From assembly GCF_000525775.1 (NCBI RefSeq), contig NZ_JALU01000024.1, forward strand, positions 62,001-126,000: a stretch of 64,000 bases of DNA, given 5' to 3'. Source of the DNA: Mogibacterium timidum ATCC 33093. Lineage in GTDB: Bacteria; Bacillota; Clostridia; Peptostreptococcales; Anaerovoracaceae. Shown here one piece after another: positions 24,824 through 34,408 of the stretch. The first letter of the stretch is position 1. Each line of letters opens with the position of its first letter. A model generated the notes under the pieces. The model did not search any database. It was not told the DNA's origin and worked only from the letters and a program-made list of their open reading frames with translations. The translations under genes and the position numbers were made by a program.

Positions 24824-27800
24824 CTAATCGTTTTCTATAGGCTCATCACCATCTAAATTTACTGCTTCTGCATCAATTGATTCATCTACAAAAACAGTCT
24901 GATCCGGCTGACCATAGTACTCCTCTTCTGTTGTTAGTACCTGTCTTGGTCTTGACCCGTCAGATGGTCCGATAATTCCCATCTCCTCGATTTCATCGAT
25001 GATACGTGCAGCCCGATTATATCCTATTCTGAATCTTCTTTGCAGCATCGATACAGATGCTTGCTTCTGCTTGAGAATAAACTCGATCGCGTCCTCTGTC
25101 AGTTCATCAGAAAGGCTGTCACCTTGAGCGGCAGGCTTGTCAGAGACCTCAATCGTTCGGATTACATCATCCCTGTACTCGGTTTCACTCTGCGACTTAA
25201 CGAATTCAATTACTGCAGCACTCTCAGCTTCAGAGATAAACGGTCCCTGTATTCTAATCGGCTTATTGGCATCTACAGGCGAGAACAGCATATCTCCCTT
25301 GCCTAGCAGTTTTTCTGCACCGGCAGTATCGAGGATTGTACGAGAGTCAAATTGCGATGATACACTAAATGCAATTCGTGATGGTATATTTGCCTTGATA
25401 AGTCCCGTAACTACGTCAACCGAAGGTCTCTGCGTAGCGACGATTAGATGCATCCCTGCAGCTCTAGCCTTCTGAGCCAGACGGCAGATTGCCTCTTCAA
25501 CCTGCGAAGAGGCTGCCATCATGAGGTCTGCAAGCTCGTCTATTACAATAACAATCTGCGGTAATACATTATCGTCCTCTCCGTTCGTCGACACAGTGTG
25601 ATTGTACGACGCAAGATCCTTTGCCCCAAGCTCAGCGAATTTATTGTATCGTTGCTGCATCTCGTTGACTGCCCAGTTAAGCGCCGCTGCTGCTTTCTTA
25701 GGATCTGTAACAACAGGTATGAGCATGTGAGGGATGCCGTTGTAGCTTCCAAGCTCGACTACCTTAGGGTCGATAAGAACAAGTTTAACTTCATCGGGAG
25801 ATGCTTTGTAAAGAATACTTGTTATTATCGTGTTAATGCACACACTCTTACCTGAACCGGTCGCTCCGGCAATAAGCATATGAGGCATACTGTGTAGATC
25901 TGCGACAATATTTCGTCCTGATACATCTTTGCCGACAACAAAGCTGATCTTGGATTTAGCGCGTCTGAAATCGTTAGACTCAATGAGCTCGCGAATCAGA
26001 ACCGGCGCCGCCTTTTCATTCTCTACCTCGATTCCGACAGCAGCCTTGCCCGGTATAGGCGCTTCAATACGGATGCTTTTAGCACGCATGTTGAGTGCTA
26101 TATCATCGGCAAGCCCGGTAATCTTGCTGACCTTTACGCCTGTAGCCGGCTGAACCTCATATCTTGTAACCGACGCCCCCTGTGTAACATTGAGAACTGT
26201 CGCCTCTACATTGAAATCATTTAAAGTCCGCTCCAGAAGATGTGCTTTCTCCTCAAGCTGTTGCCCGCTCATTAGATTATTGCCGGGTTTAGGTCGATTG
26301 AGCAAATCTACCGATGGGAATACGTAATCATCATCCCTCCTTGACTGCCCTGCCAGAGCCTGTTTAGCGATTTCATCGTGATCCGCCTTGGTCGGTCTGT
26401 TATCCTCTTTCTGCTCGTGCAGAGCTTCATTAGAAGATGTGGAATATGTCATATTGTCGGAGCTGCCAATTGCGTCCGCACTACGTTTATTGGCAGCAGC
26501 AATTGCTCCTGCTGCAGTGACTCCAACACCGGCTCCAAAGTCTCGAGAAGCACCTGCGCCATATAAATTATTTGAACCGGGGGACGAAATAAATGCTGAA
26601 TCACCGCCACCTGAAGCGCGTCCGCGGTACTCCGCGACCTTTGATTTCCCGGAAGGCTTTCCGCCGTCCAAGCCAAATCCCCTTCCCTTTGGTGCAGCTC
26701 CATCTTCAGGAGCACCGTCATATCCACCGAGACCTGTTGTTTTCTCTGTACCGGCTTCTCCTGATTTGCCATCCAATCCATAGCCGGTGCCTGTAACAAT
26801 ACCATCATCAGAGCTTCCTAATCCAGTACCAATTTGTCTGGCCGCTCTACCTCTATACCCATCATATATTCCTGACTCATCTTCTTCAAAAGGAGCATTG
26901 CTATCCAGCATACTTGCAATTTCACGTCTCGTGCTCTCATCAGGGAAACCCGTTGCCGTTTTTTTCTCTTTATAAGCTGCATCCACAGATGAATATGCCG
27001 AACCCCCTACATCGGTTGTACGATTACCAGCAGCGGCGTTAACAGGATTTGCAGTAACCGTACCAATTCCCGCATCTGTTACAGACTTCTGTTTCTTGGA
27101 ATTAAGATGCTTTGCCAGCATTCTTCCAAACAATCCTGAGGTTGGTTCTTCGTCCTGCACATTTGGGGAATATCCCACATAGCTGTCATCCACCGAAGCT
27201 ATGTGCGCATTAGAAGTAAAGCTTGTCCCGGAAGCAGGATTCGGTGAAGTAGCTTTCGTACCCATTCTGTGATCATGCAAACCAAATTCCATCTGCTCAT
27301 TTACACTTGGACGAGCAGATGAAACGGCTGTATCCGTAGATATATTTTCGTATTTAGAAGCGACAGGGCTCACTGTTCCTCCTGAACGCTCAAATTCCTT
27401 TATGAGCCTCTTTTCTTCACGAGCCTCCTTAAACGCCTTGATCTGCTTGGAAATAGGAGTATTCGCAACTAACAGAATTGAAATTATTATCGCTGCCAAA
27501 GCAAAGATAATCAGCCCCGGACGTCCGATAAACTTGACCAGAATGTTGGCAAGCTCCATTCCAACCGCACCTGCATTGTTTCCTCTGACACCGCCTCTGT
27601 AATACAGCAGTATATCTCCAAAACCGAACTTAGGCTTACCTGAATTGACAAATCTGTATCCATTTAGAGCGCACATCATCAAGTACACGAGAGCTGTAAG
27701 TGAAGCGGTCCTCGCGTTGAGATGTTGCAGCTTCTGAAAAAACAAGCATACAGCAACAACAATCAAAAAATAAGGCAAGACATATGACATTCCCCCAAAT

Positions 27801-28087
27801 AAACCTCGAAGGACATTGTGAATCCCATGTCCGAAGCTTCCTGTGCTGTTGTTCTTCATAGTGAATACTAAAAAAATACCTATTGCAAATATGGCAATTC
27901 CCCATATCTCGTCAATAAGCTTTCTATTTGAGTTGCGCTTCTCCTGCATCTCGCGAATCTGCTTCTGTTCGGCAGTCTCCGCCTTGCTGCTGTTCCTCTT
28001 ATCAGACGAAGAAGTGCTATTCTTCTTGGATTTATTCTTGCTGCCGGGAGGCCTTCCCGGACCGCGCTTTTTCTTTTCCTCAGCCAT
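24824..28087 (-). CDS. ftsK: FtsK/SpoIIIE DNA translocase
   Basis: The product has 1087 residues. After a Lys/Pro-rich start come four membrane helices (residues about 60-220), then a long low-complexity Gly/Ser/Asp linker (about 225-570). The motor has Walker [14 protein letters not shown] near residue 745 and Walker [14 protein letters not shown] winged-helix gamma domain ends the protein ([39 protein letters not shown]), which reads KOPS/SRS-type polarity sites. The protein pumps chromosome DNA through the division septum. The linker is longer than in Bacillus SpoIIIE (787 residues in total). Confidence 0.95.
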   Translation of the reverse strand: MAEEKKKRGPGRPPGSKNKSKKNSTSSSDKRNSSKAETAEQKQIREMQEKRNSNRKLIDEIWGIAIFAIGIFLVFTMKNNSTGSFGHGIHNVLRGLFGGMSYVLPYFLIVVAVCLFFQKLQHLNARTASLTALVYLMMCALNGYRFVNSGKPKFGFGDILLYYRGGVRGNNAGAVGMELANILVKFIGRPGLIIFALAAIIISILLVANTPISKQIKAFKEAREEKRLIKEFERSGGTVSPVASKYENISTDTAVSSARPSVNEQMEFGLHDHRMGTKATSPNPASGTSFTSNAHIASVDDSYVGYSPNVQDEEPTSGLFGRMLAKHLNSKKQKSVTDAGIGTVTANPVNAAAGNRTTDVGGSAYSSVDAAYKEKKTATGFPDESTRREIASMLDSNAPFEEDESGIYDGYRGRAARQIGTGLGSSDDGIVTGTGYGLDGKSGEAGTEKTTGLGGYDGAPEDGAAPKGRGFGLDGGKPSGKSKVAEYRGRASGGGDSAFISSPGSNNLYGAGASRDFGAGVGVTAAGAIAAANKRSADAIGSSDNMTYSTSSNEALHEQKEDNRPTKADHDEIAKQALAGQSRRDDDYVFPSVDLLNRPKPGNNLMSGQQLEEKAHLLERTLNDFNVEATVLNVTQGASVTRYEVQPATGVKVSKITGLADDIALNMRAKSIRIEAPIPGKAAVGIEVENEKAAPVLIRELIESNDFRRAKSKISFVVGKDVSGRNIVADLHSMPHMLIAGATGSGKSVCINTIITSILYKASPDEVKLVLIDPKVVELGSYNGIPHMLIPVVTDPKKAAAALNWAVNEMQQRYNKFAELGAKDLASYNHTVSTNGEDDNVLPQIVIVIDELADLMMAASSQVEEAICRLAQKARAAGMHLIVATQRPSVDVVTGLIKANIPSRIAFSVSSQFDSRTILDTAGAEKLLGKGDMLFSPVDANKPIRIQGPFISEAESAAVIEFVKSQSETEYRDDVIRTIEVSDKPAAQGDSLSDELTEDAIEFILKQKQASVSMLQRRFRIGYNRAARIIDEIEEMGIIGPSDGSRPRQVLTTEEEYYGQPDQTVFVDESIDAEAVNLDGDEPIEND

Positions 28088-28159
28088 AATTCCCCATATA
28101 TATTATAATTCAATCAACCGATATACTGATTAATTATACTATTTACGCCGTTTTTTTGC

Positions 28160-28192
28160 AAAAAAGAAAAAAGACCCGAGGAATCTCGGATC
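28160..28192 (-). terminator. Terminator after rpmF
   Basis: On the minus strand GATCCGAG-ATTC-CTCGGGTC (one wobble) is followed by TTTTTTCTTTTTT. It starts about 15 bases after the rpmF stop. Confidence 0.85.
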
Positions 28193-28207
28193 AATGGCTT
28201 AACTGAT

Positions 28208-28387
28208 TTACTCAACATTAACAACGTCTTTGCCGTCATAATAGCCACAATTAGGGCAAACTCTGTGTGGAAGCTTTGGCTCATGACACTGAGGACAAAT
28301 TGAAAGTCCCGGAGCGCCCATCTTCATGTTAGCAGCCTTTCTGCCAGCAGTCTTTGCTTTCGATGTTTTCCTCTTTGGTACTGCCAT
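28208..28387 (-). CDS. rpmF: 50S ribosomal protein L32
   Basis: The product has 59 residues: [22 protein letters not shown], then [26 protein letters not shown]. The two CxxC pairs make this the zinc-binding form of L32. The ATG at 28387 follows AAGGAGGTG. The rpmF-tmcAL-coaD-rsmD neighbourhood is typical of Clostridia. Confidence 0.97.
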   Translation of the reverse strand: MAVPKRKTSKAKTAGRKAANMKMGAPGLSICPQCHEPKLPHRVCPNCGYYDGKDVVNVE

Positions 28388-28492
28388 TGTCGACACCTCC
28401 TTACAAATGTGATTATCTTAAAATGTCTGGATTGCATTTTACGCACTACAGGATGATAGTATATACGCAAAACCGTAGTATGTCAATGAAAA

Positions 28493-29710
28493 TTACAGTA
28501 ATATAGGTCTTTTCACATGATCCGACTCTTCGTACATATCATTCATCGTCAGAATATTGTATGTATCTGCCGCCCTAATGTCAAGGAGAAGCTGACTGTT
28601 CGCAGAATCAGACAACTCATTTGCCTCTCTGTTGATATTGGTAATGATCGGAATATCGTTAAGACTATTTTTTTTTGCTTTTTTGATTAATTTCCGCCCA
28701 GTCTCATTTGCTGCCAGCACTCTGAGGTACCCCGGTTCGCAAACTCCCGGTTCATCGCGCTTGATATTGAGCAATAACTGCAGCAGCAGTCGTGAAATCC
28801 TGGTATAAGTGTAGCGCTTGCTCTTCGCATGCATGACGAGTTCGTCAAAGCTCTTGCACCTTGACACAGCTTCAATAAGCCTTGTTCCGATGCCTTCGCC
28901 GCCTTGCGGAGCCTCATCTACCTGCGAAGCGTTAAGATTAAGAAGCACATATCTAATCAAATCGAACAGCTTATCATCGATCGTATCGGCGCGTTCTGAG
29001 AAACATGAGCTGATCAGCTTCGCCGATTCATCAGGAACGAACTCGGATACATCAATCCCCTGTCTCGCTGCCTGTCTTATGCCTGAAGCACTCTGAAATT
29101 TCCGACTGGTATCGAACCTCGCAGAATACCCGGCAGCCTCACGTTTAATAGTGTGAACTTCAAGCTCATGTTCTGTACATTTATTAAATTCCGTAATAGC
29201 TCTTATATATTCGATAGCGAGAGTATCATTGGCTCCATGGAGAACCGATTCTCCATCGTCACCAAAAAATTCGCTGTAAGCTGCCGCTCTGGACCGGGGA
29301 TAACTGTATCCCTCTCTGGCGAGCTCCACCATCCTATCTGATATTCTCGAATCCGAAAGCCTTTCCGCTACCATAGTAAGCTTGTCTATGTTACCCGATT
29401 CACTCCCGAACGATATCACATCTACAACCCCTATTGCAGCTAACAGTTTAATTGCCGTAGACGCATAAACAGACGCATTGCCGAGACACGCAAAAGCCGG
29501 TATCTCAAACACTGCGTCTATTCCATTCTTAACTGCGGACTCTGCTCTGTCCCACTTACTTGCGAAAGCAAGCTCTCCTCGCTGCACAAAATCGCCGCTC
29601 ATCACAGCGATTACAGCATCGGCACAAGCTTCTCTCTTAGCTCTATCTATGTGGTAAAGATGTCCGTTATGTAGAGGATTGTATTCTGCAACAATTCCCA
29701 GAACTTTCAT
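28493..29710 (-). CDS. tmcAL: tRNA(Met) cytidine acetate ligase TmcAL (YlbM)
   Basis: The product has 405 residues. It starts KVLGIVAEYNPLHNGHLYHIDRAK, the HxGH nucleotidyltransferase signature, followed by VMSGDFVQRGELAFASKWDRAE and IPAFACLGNASVYA. TmcAL uses ATP and acetate to form N4-acetylcytidine at the wobble position of elongator tRNA(Met). The start at 29710 fits the family start and lies eight bases after the stop of the coiled-coil gene; a longer start upstream is rejected. Confidence 0.93.
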   Translation of the reverse strand: MKVLGIVAEYNPLHNGHLYHIDRAKREACADAVIAVMSGDFVQRGELAFASKWDRAESAVKNGIDAVFEIPAFACLGNASVYASTAIKLLAAIGVVDVISFGSESGNIDKLTMVAERLSDSRISDRMVELAREGYSYPRSRAAAYSEFFGDDGESVLHGANDTLAIEYIRAITEFNKCTEHELEVHTIKREAAGYSARFDTSRKFQSASGIRQAARQGIDVSEFVPDESAKLISSCFSERADTIDDKLFDLIRYVLLNLNASQVDEAPQGGEGIGTRLIEAVSRCKSFDELVMHAKSKRYTYTRISRLLLQLLLNIKRDEPGVCEPGYLRVLAANETGRKLIKKAKKNSLNDIPIITNINREANELSDSANSQLLLDIRAADTYNILTMNDMYEESDHVKRPILL

Positions 29711-29720
29711 CGGTAAAGGC

Positions 29721-30314
29721 TTACTCCTCAACGCCCTCTGCATGTTCATCAGCTGTCTGTTGCTCTTCAGTATATGTGGAGCCGCCCTGAACACGCTCTG
29801 CCAAGGCCTTCATTTCCTGGCGATTGCCATTTACTCTGTTGTTCATCTCGCCGACCATATCGGTGAAATAATCGTTCATTGGCTGAATGAACTCCGTAGC
29901 AACCTTAGCAATATCATTTTGCATATCGTACAGAAGCTTGTCTACGTATTCATAAGAACGGAGCTTAATGTATCTGCTGTGATTCTCTGCCTCAGAGATA
30001 AGAGCGTCAGCTCTCTTTTCAGCCTCCTTCTTGATGATGTCGTTCTCAACTAGATACTCAGCCTGCTTCTTGGCAGCTACGATAACCTTATCGTATTCGC
30101 TTCTAGCTTCGTTTAGGATCCTATCCTGCTCATCCTTAACCCACTTTGCCTGCTGAATATCCTTAGGCATGCTAAGTCTTATGTCATCAACGATGCTCCT
30201 AATCTCATCGCTGTCGACGATTGCCTTCTCTGAAAAAGGCACCTTCGAAGCGTTGGATAAAATTTCTTCGAGATCGTCAAGTAGTGTCATAACTCTAATC
30301 GATGCGTCGCTCAT
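29721..30314 (-). CDS. Coiled-coil protein of the coaD-tmcAL neighbourhood
   Basis: The product has 197 residues, mostly charged helix with no membrane segment. The middle part (EQDRILNEARSEYDKVIVAAKKQAEYLVENDIIKKEAEKRADALISEAE) resembles the b-subunit/V-ATPase E-subunit or DivIVA-like coiled coils, which is why relatives are sometimes labelled ATPase; there is no nucleotide-binding motif. The tail is acidic (EEQQTADEHAEGVEE). It may be a scaffold protein; the function is unknown. Confidence 0.75.
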   Translation of the reverse strand: MSDASIRVMTLLDDLEEILSNASKVPFSEKAIVDSDEIRSIVDDIRLSMPKDIQQAKWVKDEQDRILNEARSEYDKVIVAAKKQAEYLVENDIIKKEAEKRADALISEAENHSRYIKLRSYEYVDKLLYDMQNDIAKVATEFIQPMNDYFTDMVGEMNNRVNGNRQEMKALAERVQGGSTYTEEQQTADEHAEGVEE

Positions 30315-30331
30315 AACGATTTCCTCCTAGT

Positions 30332-30820
30332 TTATTGATTATCAAATTTAGTTTTAATCATCTCGTTAGCACACTCTGGTAGCAGGCCATCGACGCTGCC
30401 GCCATAAGAGACTACTTCTTTGATGAGAGATGAACTGATAAACGAATACCGAGGGTCTGTCATCAAGAAAACAGTCTCCGTCCCACCCGTGTATAAGCGT
30501 GCATTCATCTGCGCCATCTGGATTTCATATTCAAAATCGGTAGTAGCCCTAAGTCCTCTGACTACCGTGTCAAAACTATGTTTATTGACATAGTCAGCAA
30601 GTAGCCCATTGAACACATCGATTTTGATGTTCGGGATATGTTCAGTCACCTTAGCAATGATGTACTTGCGTTCTTCTAATGTGAACAGAGGTTCTTTGGA
30701 GCTATTAACGGCTATGCCGACAGTTAAGCTGTCAAACATATTAGCTGCGCGTTCAATAATATCCAGATGACCATTGGTAACAGGATCAAATGAACCCGCA
30801 TAAATTGCAGTCCTCATCAT
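30332..30820 (-). CDS. coaD: Phosphopantetheine adenylyltransferase
   Basis: The product has about 162 residues and catalyses the penultimate step of CoA synthesis (phosphopantetheine plus ATP to dephospho-CoA). TAIYAGSFDPVTNGHLDIIERA carries the T/HxGH motif near residues 10-18; RGLRATTDFEYEIQMAQMN and the C-terminal SFISSSLIKEVV complete the active site. The start at 30820 or 30817 (two ATGs in a row) matches the family length. Upstream in-frame starts extend into the intergenic gap. Confidence 0.97.
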   Translation of the reverse strand: MMRTAIYAGSFDPVTNGHLDIIERAANMFDSLTVGIAVNSSKEPLFTLEERKYIIAKVTEHIPNIKIDVFNGLLADYVNKHSFDTVVRGLRATTDFEYEIQMAQMNARLYTGGTETVFLMTDPRYSFISSSLIKEVVSYGGSVDGLLPECANEMIKTKFDNQ

Positions 30821-30876
30821 ACTAATCACCATCTCTCCAGGGTATTTTAACAAACAGATATTGTATTTGCAAGGCT

Positions 30877-31416
30877 TTAAGGTCTTGCATAAAAGTCTAC
30901 AGCTACAGTTCCATACCTCTTTTTCTTGAATTTGACGAATCCCGACAATGCATCAGGTAAAAGATTATCGTCAAGATGTTCGACGATAATCACACCGTCG
31001 CGCGTCAAAATCCCGTAACCATCAACGAGTTCAAATACTTCACCATAATATCCTGCACGGTAAGGAGGATCTACGAAGATGAGGTCAAACTCCTTATTTG
31101 CAAGCGTTAGAGACTTTCTAAAATCATTATTAAAAGTTGAAGATTTTTCTTGCGCTTTGCAATTTTTGATGTTTTCCTGGAGGATTTTATAATTTTTTCT
31201 ATCTCCTTCGTTGAATACACAGTGCTTTGCACCGCGGGAAAGCGCCTCGAGACCAAGCGAACCCGAGCCGGCAAATAAGTCCAGAACCAGCGCTCCTTCC
31301 ACTTTGCCAATGAGAATGCTGAAAACGGCTTCACGAACCTTCTCCGTAGTCGGTCTCGCGTTCTCGGGAACCTCTATACTTCTATATTTATATTCTCCTG
31401 AATTTATCCTCATCAT
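30877..31416 (-). CDS. rsmD: 16S rRNA (guanine-966-N2)-methyltransferase RsmD
   Basis: The product has 179 residues. MRINSGEYKYRSIEVPENARPTTEKVREAVFSIL, the SAM-binding LDLFAGSGSLGLEALSRGA and the catalytic DLIFVDPPYRAG (DPPY motif, near residue 118) identify RsmD, which methylates G966 of 16S rRNA. The recG-rsmD-coaD order is usual in Bacillota. Confidence 0.96.
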   Translation of the reverse strand: MMRINSGEYKYRSIEVPENARPTTEKVREAVFSILIGKVEGALVLDLFAGSGSLGLEALSRGAKHCVFNEGDRKNYKILQENIKNCKAQEKSSTFNNDFRKSLTLANKEFDLIFVDPPYRAGYYGEVFELVDGYGILTRDGVIIVEHLDDNLLPDALSGFVKFKKKRYGTVAVDFYARP

Positions 31417-31486
31417 TAATGTACCTCATACTCGCTTCTCGGCAGTTTAGTACCGCGAGCAAAACTACCCGAGCAGGTAATTCCTT

Positions 31487-33532
31487 CTATATTATATTGC
31501 TGTTATCTTGTAATACCGCTTTTGCTGACCTAAATTTAAGCTGAGATATATCAACCGTGCTCTTATCTTCTCTATCTGATGCAGTTGCTATCTCCTCCGC
31601 GTCATTAGTCGCAAGCTTAAGTATCCTCTCGTAGCCAAACAGATCATAAAAGCTATTTCCGGAATACCCATGCTGCATTGTTCCCATCAGATCTCCGGCG
31701 CCTCTCAGCCTATAGTCTTCTTCACTTATCTCAAACCCGTCACTCATGGTGACCATAGCATTCATGCGATTTACGGCATTCTCCGAATCACTATAGCATA
31801 TCAGGTAACAATAAGATTGTTTATCACTTCTACCGACCCTGCCTCTGAGCTGATGCAGCTGGGCTAAGCCGAAGCGCTCTGAATTCTCAATCACTATAAC
31901 CGTAGCTTCAGGCACATCAATCCCTACCTCTATGACTACAGTTGATACAAGCAACTCGATTTCACCAATGGCAAACTCATTCATAATGCGTTCTTTCTCC
32001 AGCTTGTCAAGTCTGCCGTGAATAAGACCAAGGTTAACGTCATTAAACCTACCTTGCAACTCCTCATATAATGATGTTACGGAAGCTATATCACTATCAT
32101 CGTTCTCATCAATAGCAGGTGCAACTACATAAGCACGATATCCGCGTTTTATTTCCTTGTAAACCTCTGTATAAGCCCGTTCACGCGATTTGTCGGTAAC
32201 GTATCTGGTGATAATTTCTTTTCTATTTGAAGGCTTGCTCTTGATAACAGAAAAATCCATATCTCCAAATACCGTAGCTGCCAGCGTTCTAGGGATTGGA
32301 GTTGCCGACATAACAAGCACATTTACGGCCTCTGCCTTACCGGCGAGAATCTTTCGCTGATTAACACCAAACCTATGTTGCTCGTCAGTTATAACCAGTC
32401 CGAGCCGTTTAAATTCGACATCATCCTGTATAAGAGCATGTGTTCCGATAACCACGTCGACATCGCCATGCGCTATTTTCTCAATCAAATCTCTACGTTC
32501 AGCTGCCTTTAGTCCGCTTACCAGCAACACCACTCTGATCCCGTAATGCCCCAGCTCTTCGCTAAGCTTATTGAAGTGCTGTCTAGCCAATATTTCTGTC
32601 GGTGCCATAAATGCAGACTGCCATCCTGCGCGAGTAACACGAAATATTGCAGCTTCCGCGATTACTGTTTTACCACAACCCACGTCTCCCTGAACCAGTC
32701 TATTCATAGATATCGGGCTTGTCAAATCCTGTTCTATATCTTTTATTGCGATCTGTTGACCTTCAGTTAGAACAAAAGGCAGCTTTTCATAAAAGCTGTG
32801 CATATCAACCGTGTCTATAGCAGAATCGCCATAAGCGTTATCCCTGAGCATCCTGTTACGGATTATCGAATACTGAAATGACAGCAGCTTATCATAAATC
32901 AGTCTAAAACGAGAACGGTTGTATGCAGCTGCATTTTCCGGAAAATGTATATTTTTGTATGCGTAGGATTCCTCAACCAGCTTATTGCGCTCTATGAGCT
33001 CACGCCCGATCCATTCGCATGATTCATCGAGTTCATCACAGACGCTTCTTATAAGCTTAGTCAGTTCATTAGAAGTAATACCGGCAGAACGTCTGTATAA
33101 AGGAACTATGCCTCGGACGTCTCGAGCACTTCCGGTTAGAGCCATCTCCGGATTGACAATGGTTTTGGCACCATTTCGCCATTTCATCTTACCGAACAAC
33201 GTATATTCAGCACCGAGTCTGAGATTTTTGTCTAAAAAGGGCATATTAAAGAATATCGCATGGAATACCCCGCTCTCGTCTCTCAAAGAGCACTCGAGCA
33301 TAGTGCGTCCACCACCTATCGAACGTAAACGTTTATTTACCAGAGAACCGCCGATTAAAACGTCTTTATCCTCCTGAACATCCATAAATGGTACGCGCTC
33401 TATCCTATTCTGATATCTAAACGGGTAGTGCTCCAGCAGATCATATACGTCGACAATCCCCATTGACTCTAGAATTTGCTGTTTTTTGGAACCTACGCCT
33501 TTAATTTTTGTCACGCTGTCGCTTAATTTCAT
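31487..33532 (-). CDS. recG: ATP-dependent DNA helicase RecG
   Basis: The product has 681 residues. The N-terminal wedge/OB domain starts LSDSVTKIKGVGSKKQQILESMGI (an HhH-like lead). Helicase motif I is GDVGCGKTVIAEAA near residue 282, motif II DEQHRFG near 383, motif III MSATPIPRTLA, and motif VI QLRGRVGRSDKQSYC. RecG remodels stalled forks and branched DNA. Full length. Confidence 0.97.
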   Translation of the reverse strand: MKLSDSVTKIKGVGSKKQQILESMGIVDVYDLLEHYPFRYQNRIERVPFMDVQEDKDVLIGGSLVNKRLRSIGGGRTMLECSLRDESGVFHAIFFNMPFLDKNLRLGAEYTLFGKMKWRNGAKTIVNPEMALTGSARDVRGIVPLYRRSAGITSNELTKLIRSVCDELDESCEWIGRELIERNKLVEESYAYKNIHFPENAAAYNRSRFRLIYDKLLSFQYSIIRNRMLRDNAYGDSAIDTVDMHSFYEKLPFVLTEGQQIAIKDIEQDLTSPISMNRLVQGDVGCGKTVIAEAAIFRVTRAGWQSAFMAPTEILARQHFNKLSEELGHYGIRVVLLVSGLKAAERRDLIEKIAHGDVDVVIGTHALIQDDVEFKRLGLVITDEQHRFGVNQRKILAGKAEAVNVLVMSATPIPRTLAATVFGDMDFSVIKSKPSNRKEIITRYVTDKSRERAYTEVYKEIKRGYRAYVVAPAIDENDDSDIASVTSLYEELQGRFNDVNLGLIHGRLDKLEKERIMNEFAIGEIELLVSTVVIEVGIDVPEATVIVIENSERFGLAQLHQLRGRVGRSDKQSYCYLICYSDSENAVNRMNAMVTMSDGFEISEEDYRLRGAGDLMGTMQHGYSGNSFYDLFGYERILKLATNDAEEIATASDREDKSTVDISQLKFRSAKAVLQDNSNII

Positions 33533-33535
33533 AAA

Positions 33536-33934
33536 CTATCCATTTGTTCTGACCAGTTCTATATCACGTTTCACCAAACGGTCAGACATTACCCCTTTTA
33601 TGCTCGCTTTAATTTCTGTTGGCTTATCGAGAGCCAATATCGCAAAATCACGTTCTATGTTGTCAAACACCGCATTAGCGACATCGTTAATGCTCTCCCC
33701 AAATTTGACTATAATATAGAAGACAACCTTGATCCCTTCATCTGTCTCCTGCACATCAACCGAGGGCAGCATATCGCTTATGCCTGAAAAAAAGCCTCGC
33801 TTTAGCTGCTTACCATTACGACTGCATGGATATATGATATCACTGTATTTCAGTATCTCATCCAGGATCAACTTGCTAAGCACTTGCTTACCGATATTAA
33901 CTGATCCATATTCAGACTTTGTGAGTAGAGCCAT
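33536..33934 (-). CDS. Asp23/Gls24 family (DUF322) protein
   Basis: The product has 132 residues: SEYGSVNIGKQVLSKLILDEILKYSDI, later VVFYIIVKFGESINDVANAVFDNIERDFA. This is the Asp23 pattern of envelope-stress and lipid-related small proteins (YloU-like). The ATG at 33934 follows GGAGGCGGAG. It lies between rpmB and recG, where other Clostridia have yloU and the yloV kinase gene; no yloV/fakA is present here. Confidence 0.88.
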   Translation of the reverse strand: MALLTKSEYGSVNIGKQVLSKLILDEILKYSDIIYPCSRNGKQLKRGFFSGISDMLPSVDVQETDEGIKVVFYIIVKFGESINDVANAVFDNIERDFAILALDKPTEIKASIKGVMSDRLVKRDIELVRTNG

Positions 33935-34060
33935 CTCCGCCTCCGTTATAATGCTTGTAAAGCTTCCCGCATTTAAAATGCCGCACATCTTTATTACTTG
34001 TTACCATGAGATTATATATTAATATTGATACGTTAGCGATTGGATTACTCAGTTTTTCAT

Positions 34061-34093
34061 AAAAAAAGTCTTAAACGGCGAGCCGTTTAAGAC
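34061..34093 (-). terminator. Terminator after rpmB
   Basis: GTCTTAAACGGC and GCCGTTTAAGAC form a 12-base-arm hairpin. On the minus strand seven T residues follow. It separates rpmB from the Asp23-recG group. Confidence 0.93.
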
Positions 34094-34112
34094 CAAATCT
34101 CGGGTATATTGA

Positions 34113-34304
34113 CTAAATGGCACGGTTTACTTTGCCAGATCTCAGGCAACTCGTGCAAACGTTTGCCTTTCTGACCGTACCGTTCTCGTTAATTCTTACA
34201 GACTGAATATTAGCATTCCACTTTCTTTTAGAATGTCTGTTAGAATGAGAAACAGCGTTTCCCGAAGTCTGACCCTTACCGCAAACTTCACATTTTCTGG
34301 ACAT
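34113..34304 (-). CDS. rpmB: 50S ribosomal protein L28 (zinc form)
   Basis: The product has 63 residues: SRKCEVCGKGQTSGNAVSHSNRHSKRKWNANIQSV, ending CTSCLRSGKVNRAI. Both CxxC pairs are present, so it is the zinc-binding form. The ATG at 34304 follows AAGGAGGTG. It is the last ordinary chromosomal gene before the mobile region. Confidence 0.97.
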   Translation of the reverse strand: MSRKCEVCGKGQTSGNAVSHSNRHSKRKWNANIQSVRINENGTVRKANVCTSCLRSGKVNRAI

Positions 34305-34332
34305 TTGCCGCACCTCCTTGTTTATAAAATAG

Positions 34333-34388
34333 TCGCGTTCATTTGTAACGCGATGAGAATTATAACATAATAGTTGCACTGCGTGCAA
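34333..34388 (-). promoter_or_regulatory. rpmB promoter and leader hairpin
   Basis: TTGCAC (34383-34388), 18 bases and TATAAT (34359-34364) on the minus strand. The -35 is half of a TTGCAC-N3-GTGCAA repeat. TCGCGTT/AACGCGA (34333-34353) then forms a seven-pair hairpin near the transcript start, possibly for L28 autoregulation. The IS30 end lies only 20 bases upstream of the -35 box. Confidence 0.7.
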
Positions 34389-34408
34389 GGCTTTTTTGTA
34401 TCATTAAC

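Noticed and set aside
24824-28087. Several long antisense frames in ftsK
   Set aside because: They arise from the low-complexity linker and codon bias; none has a plausible start signal.
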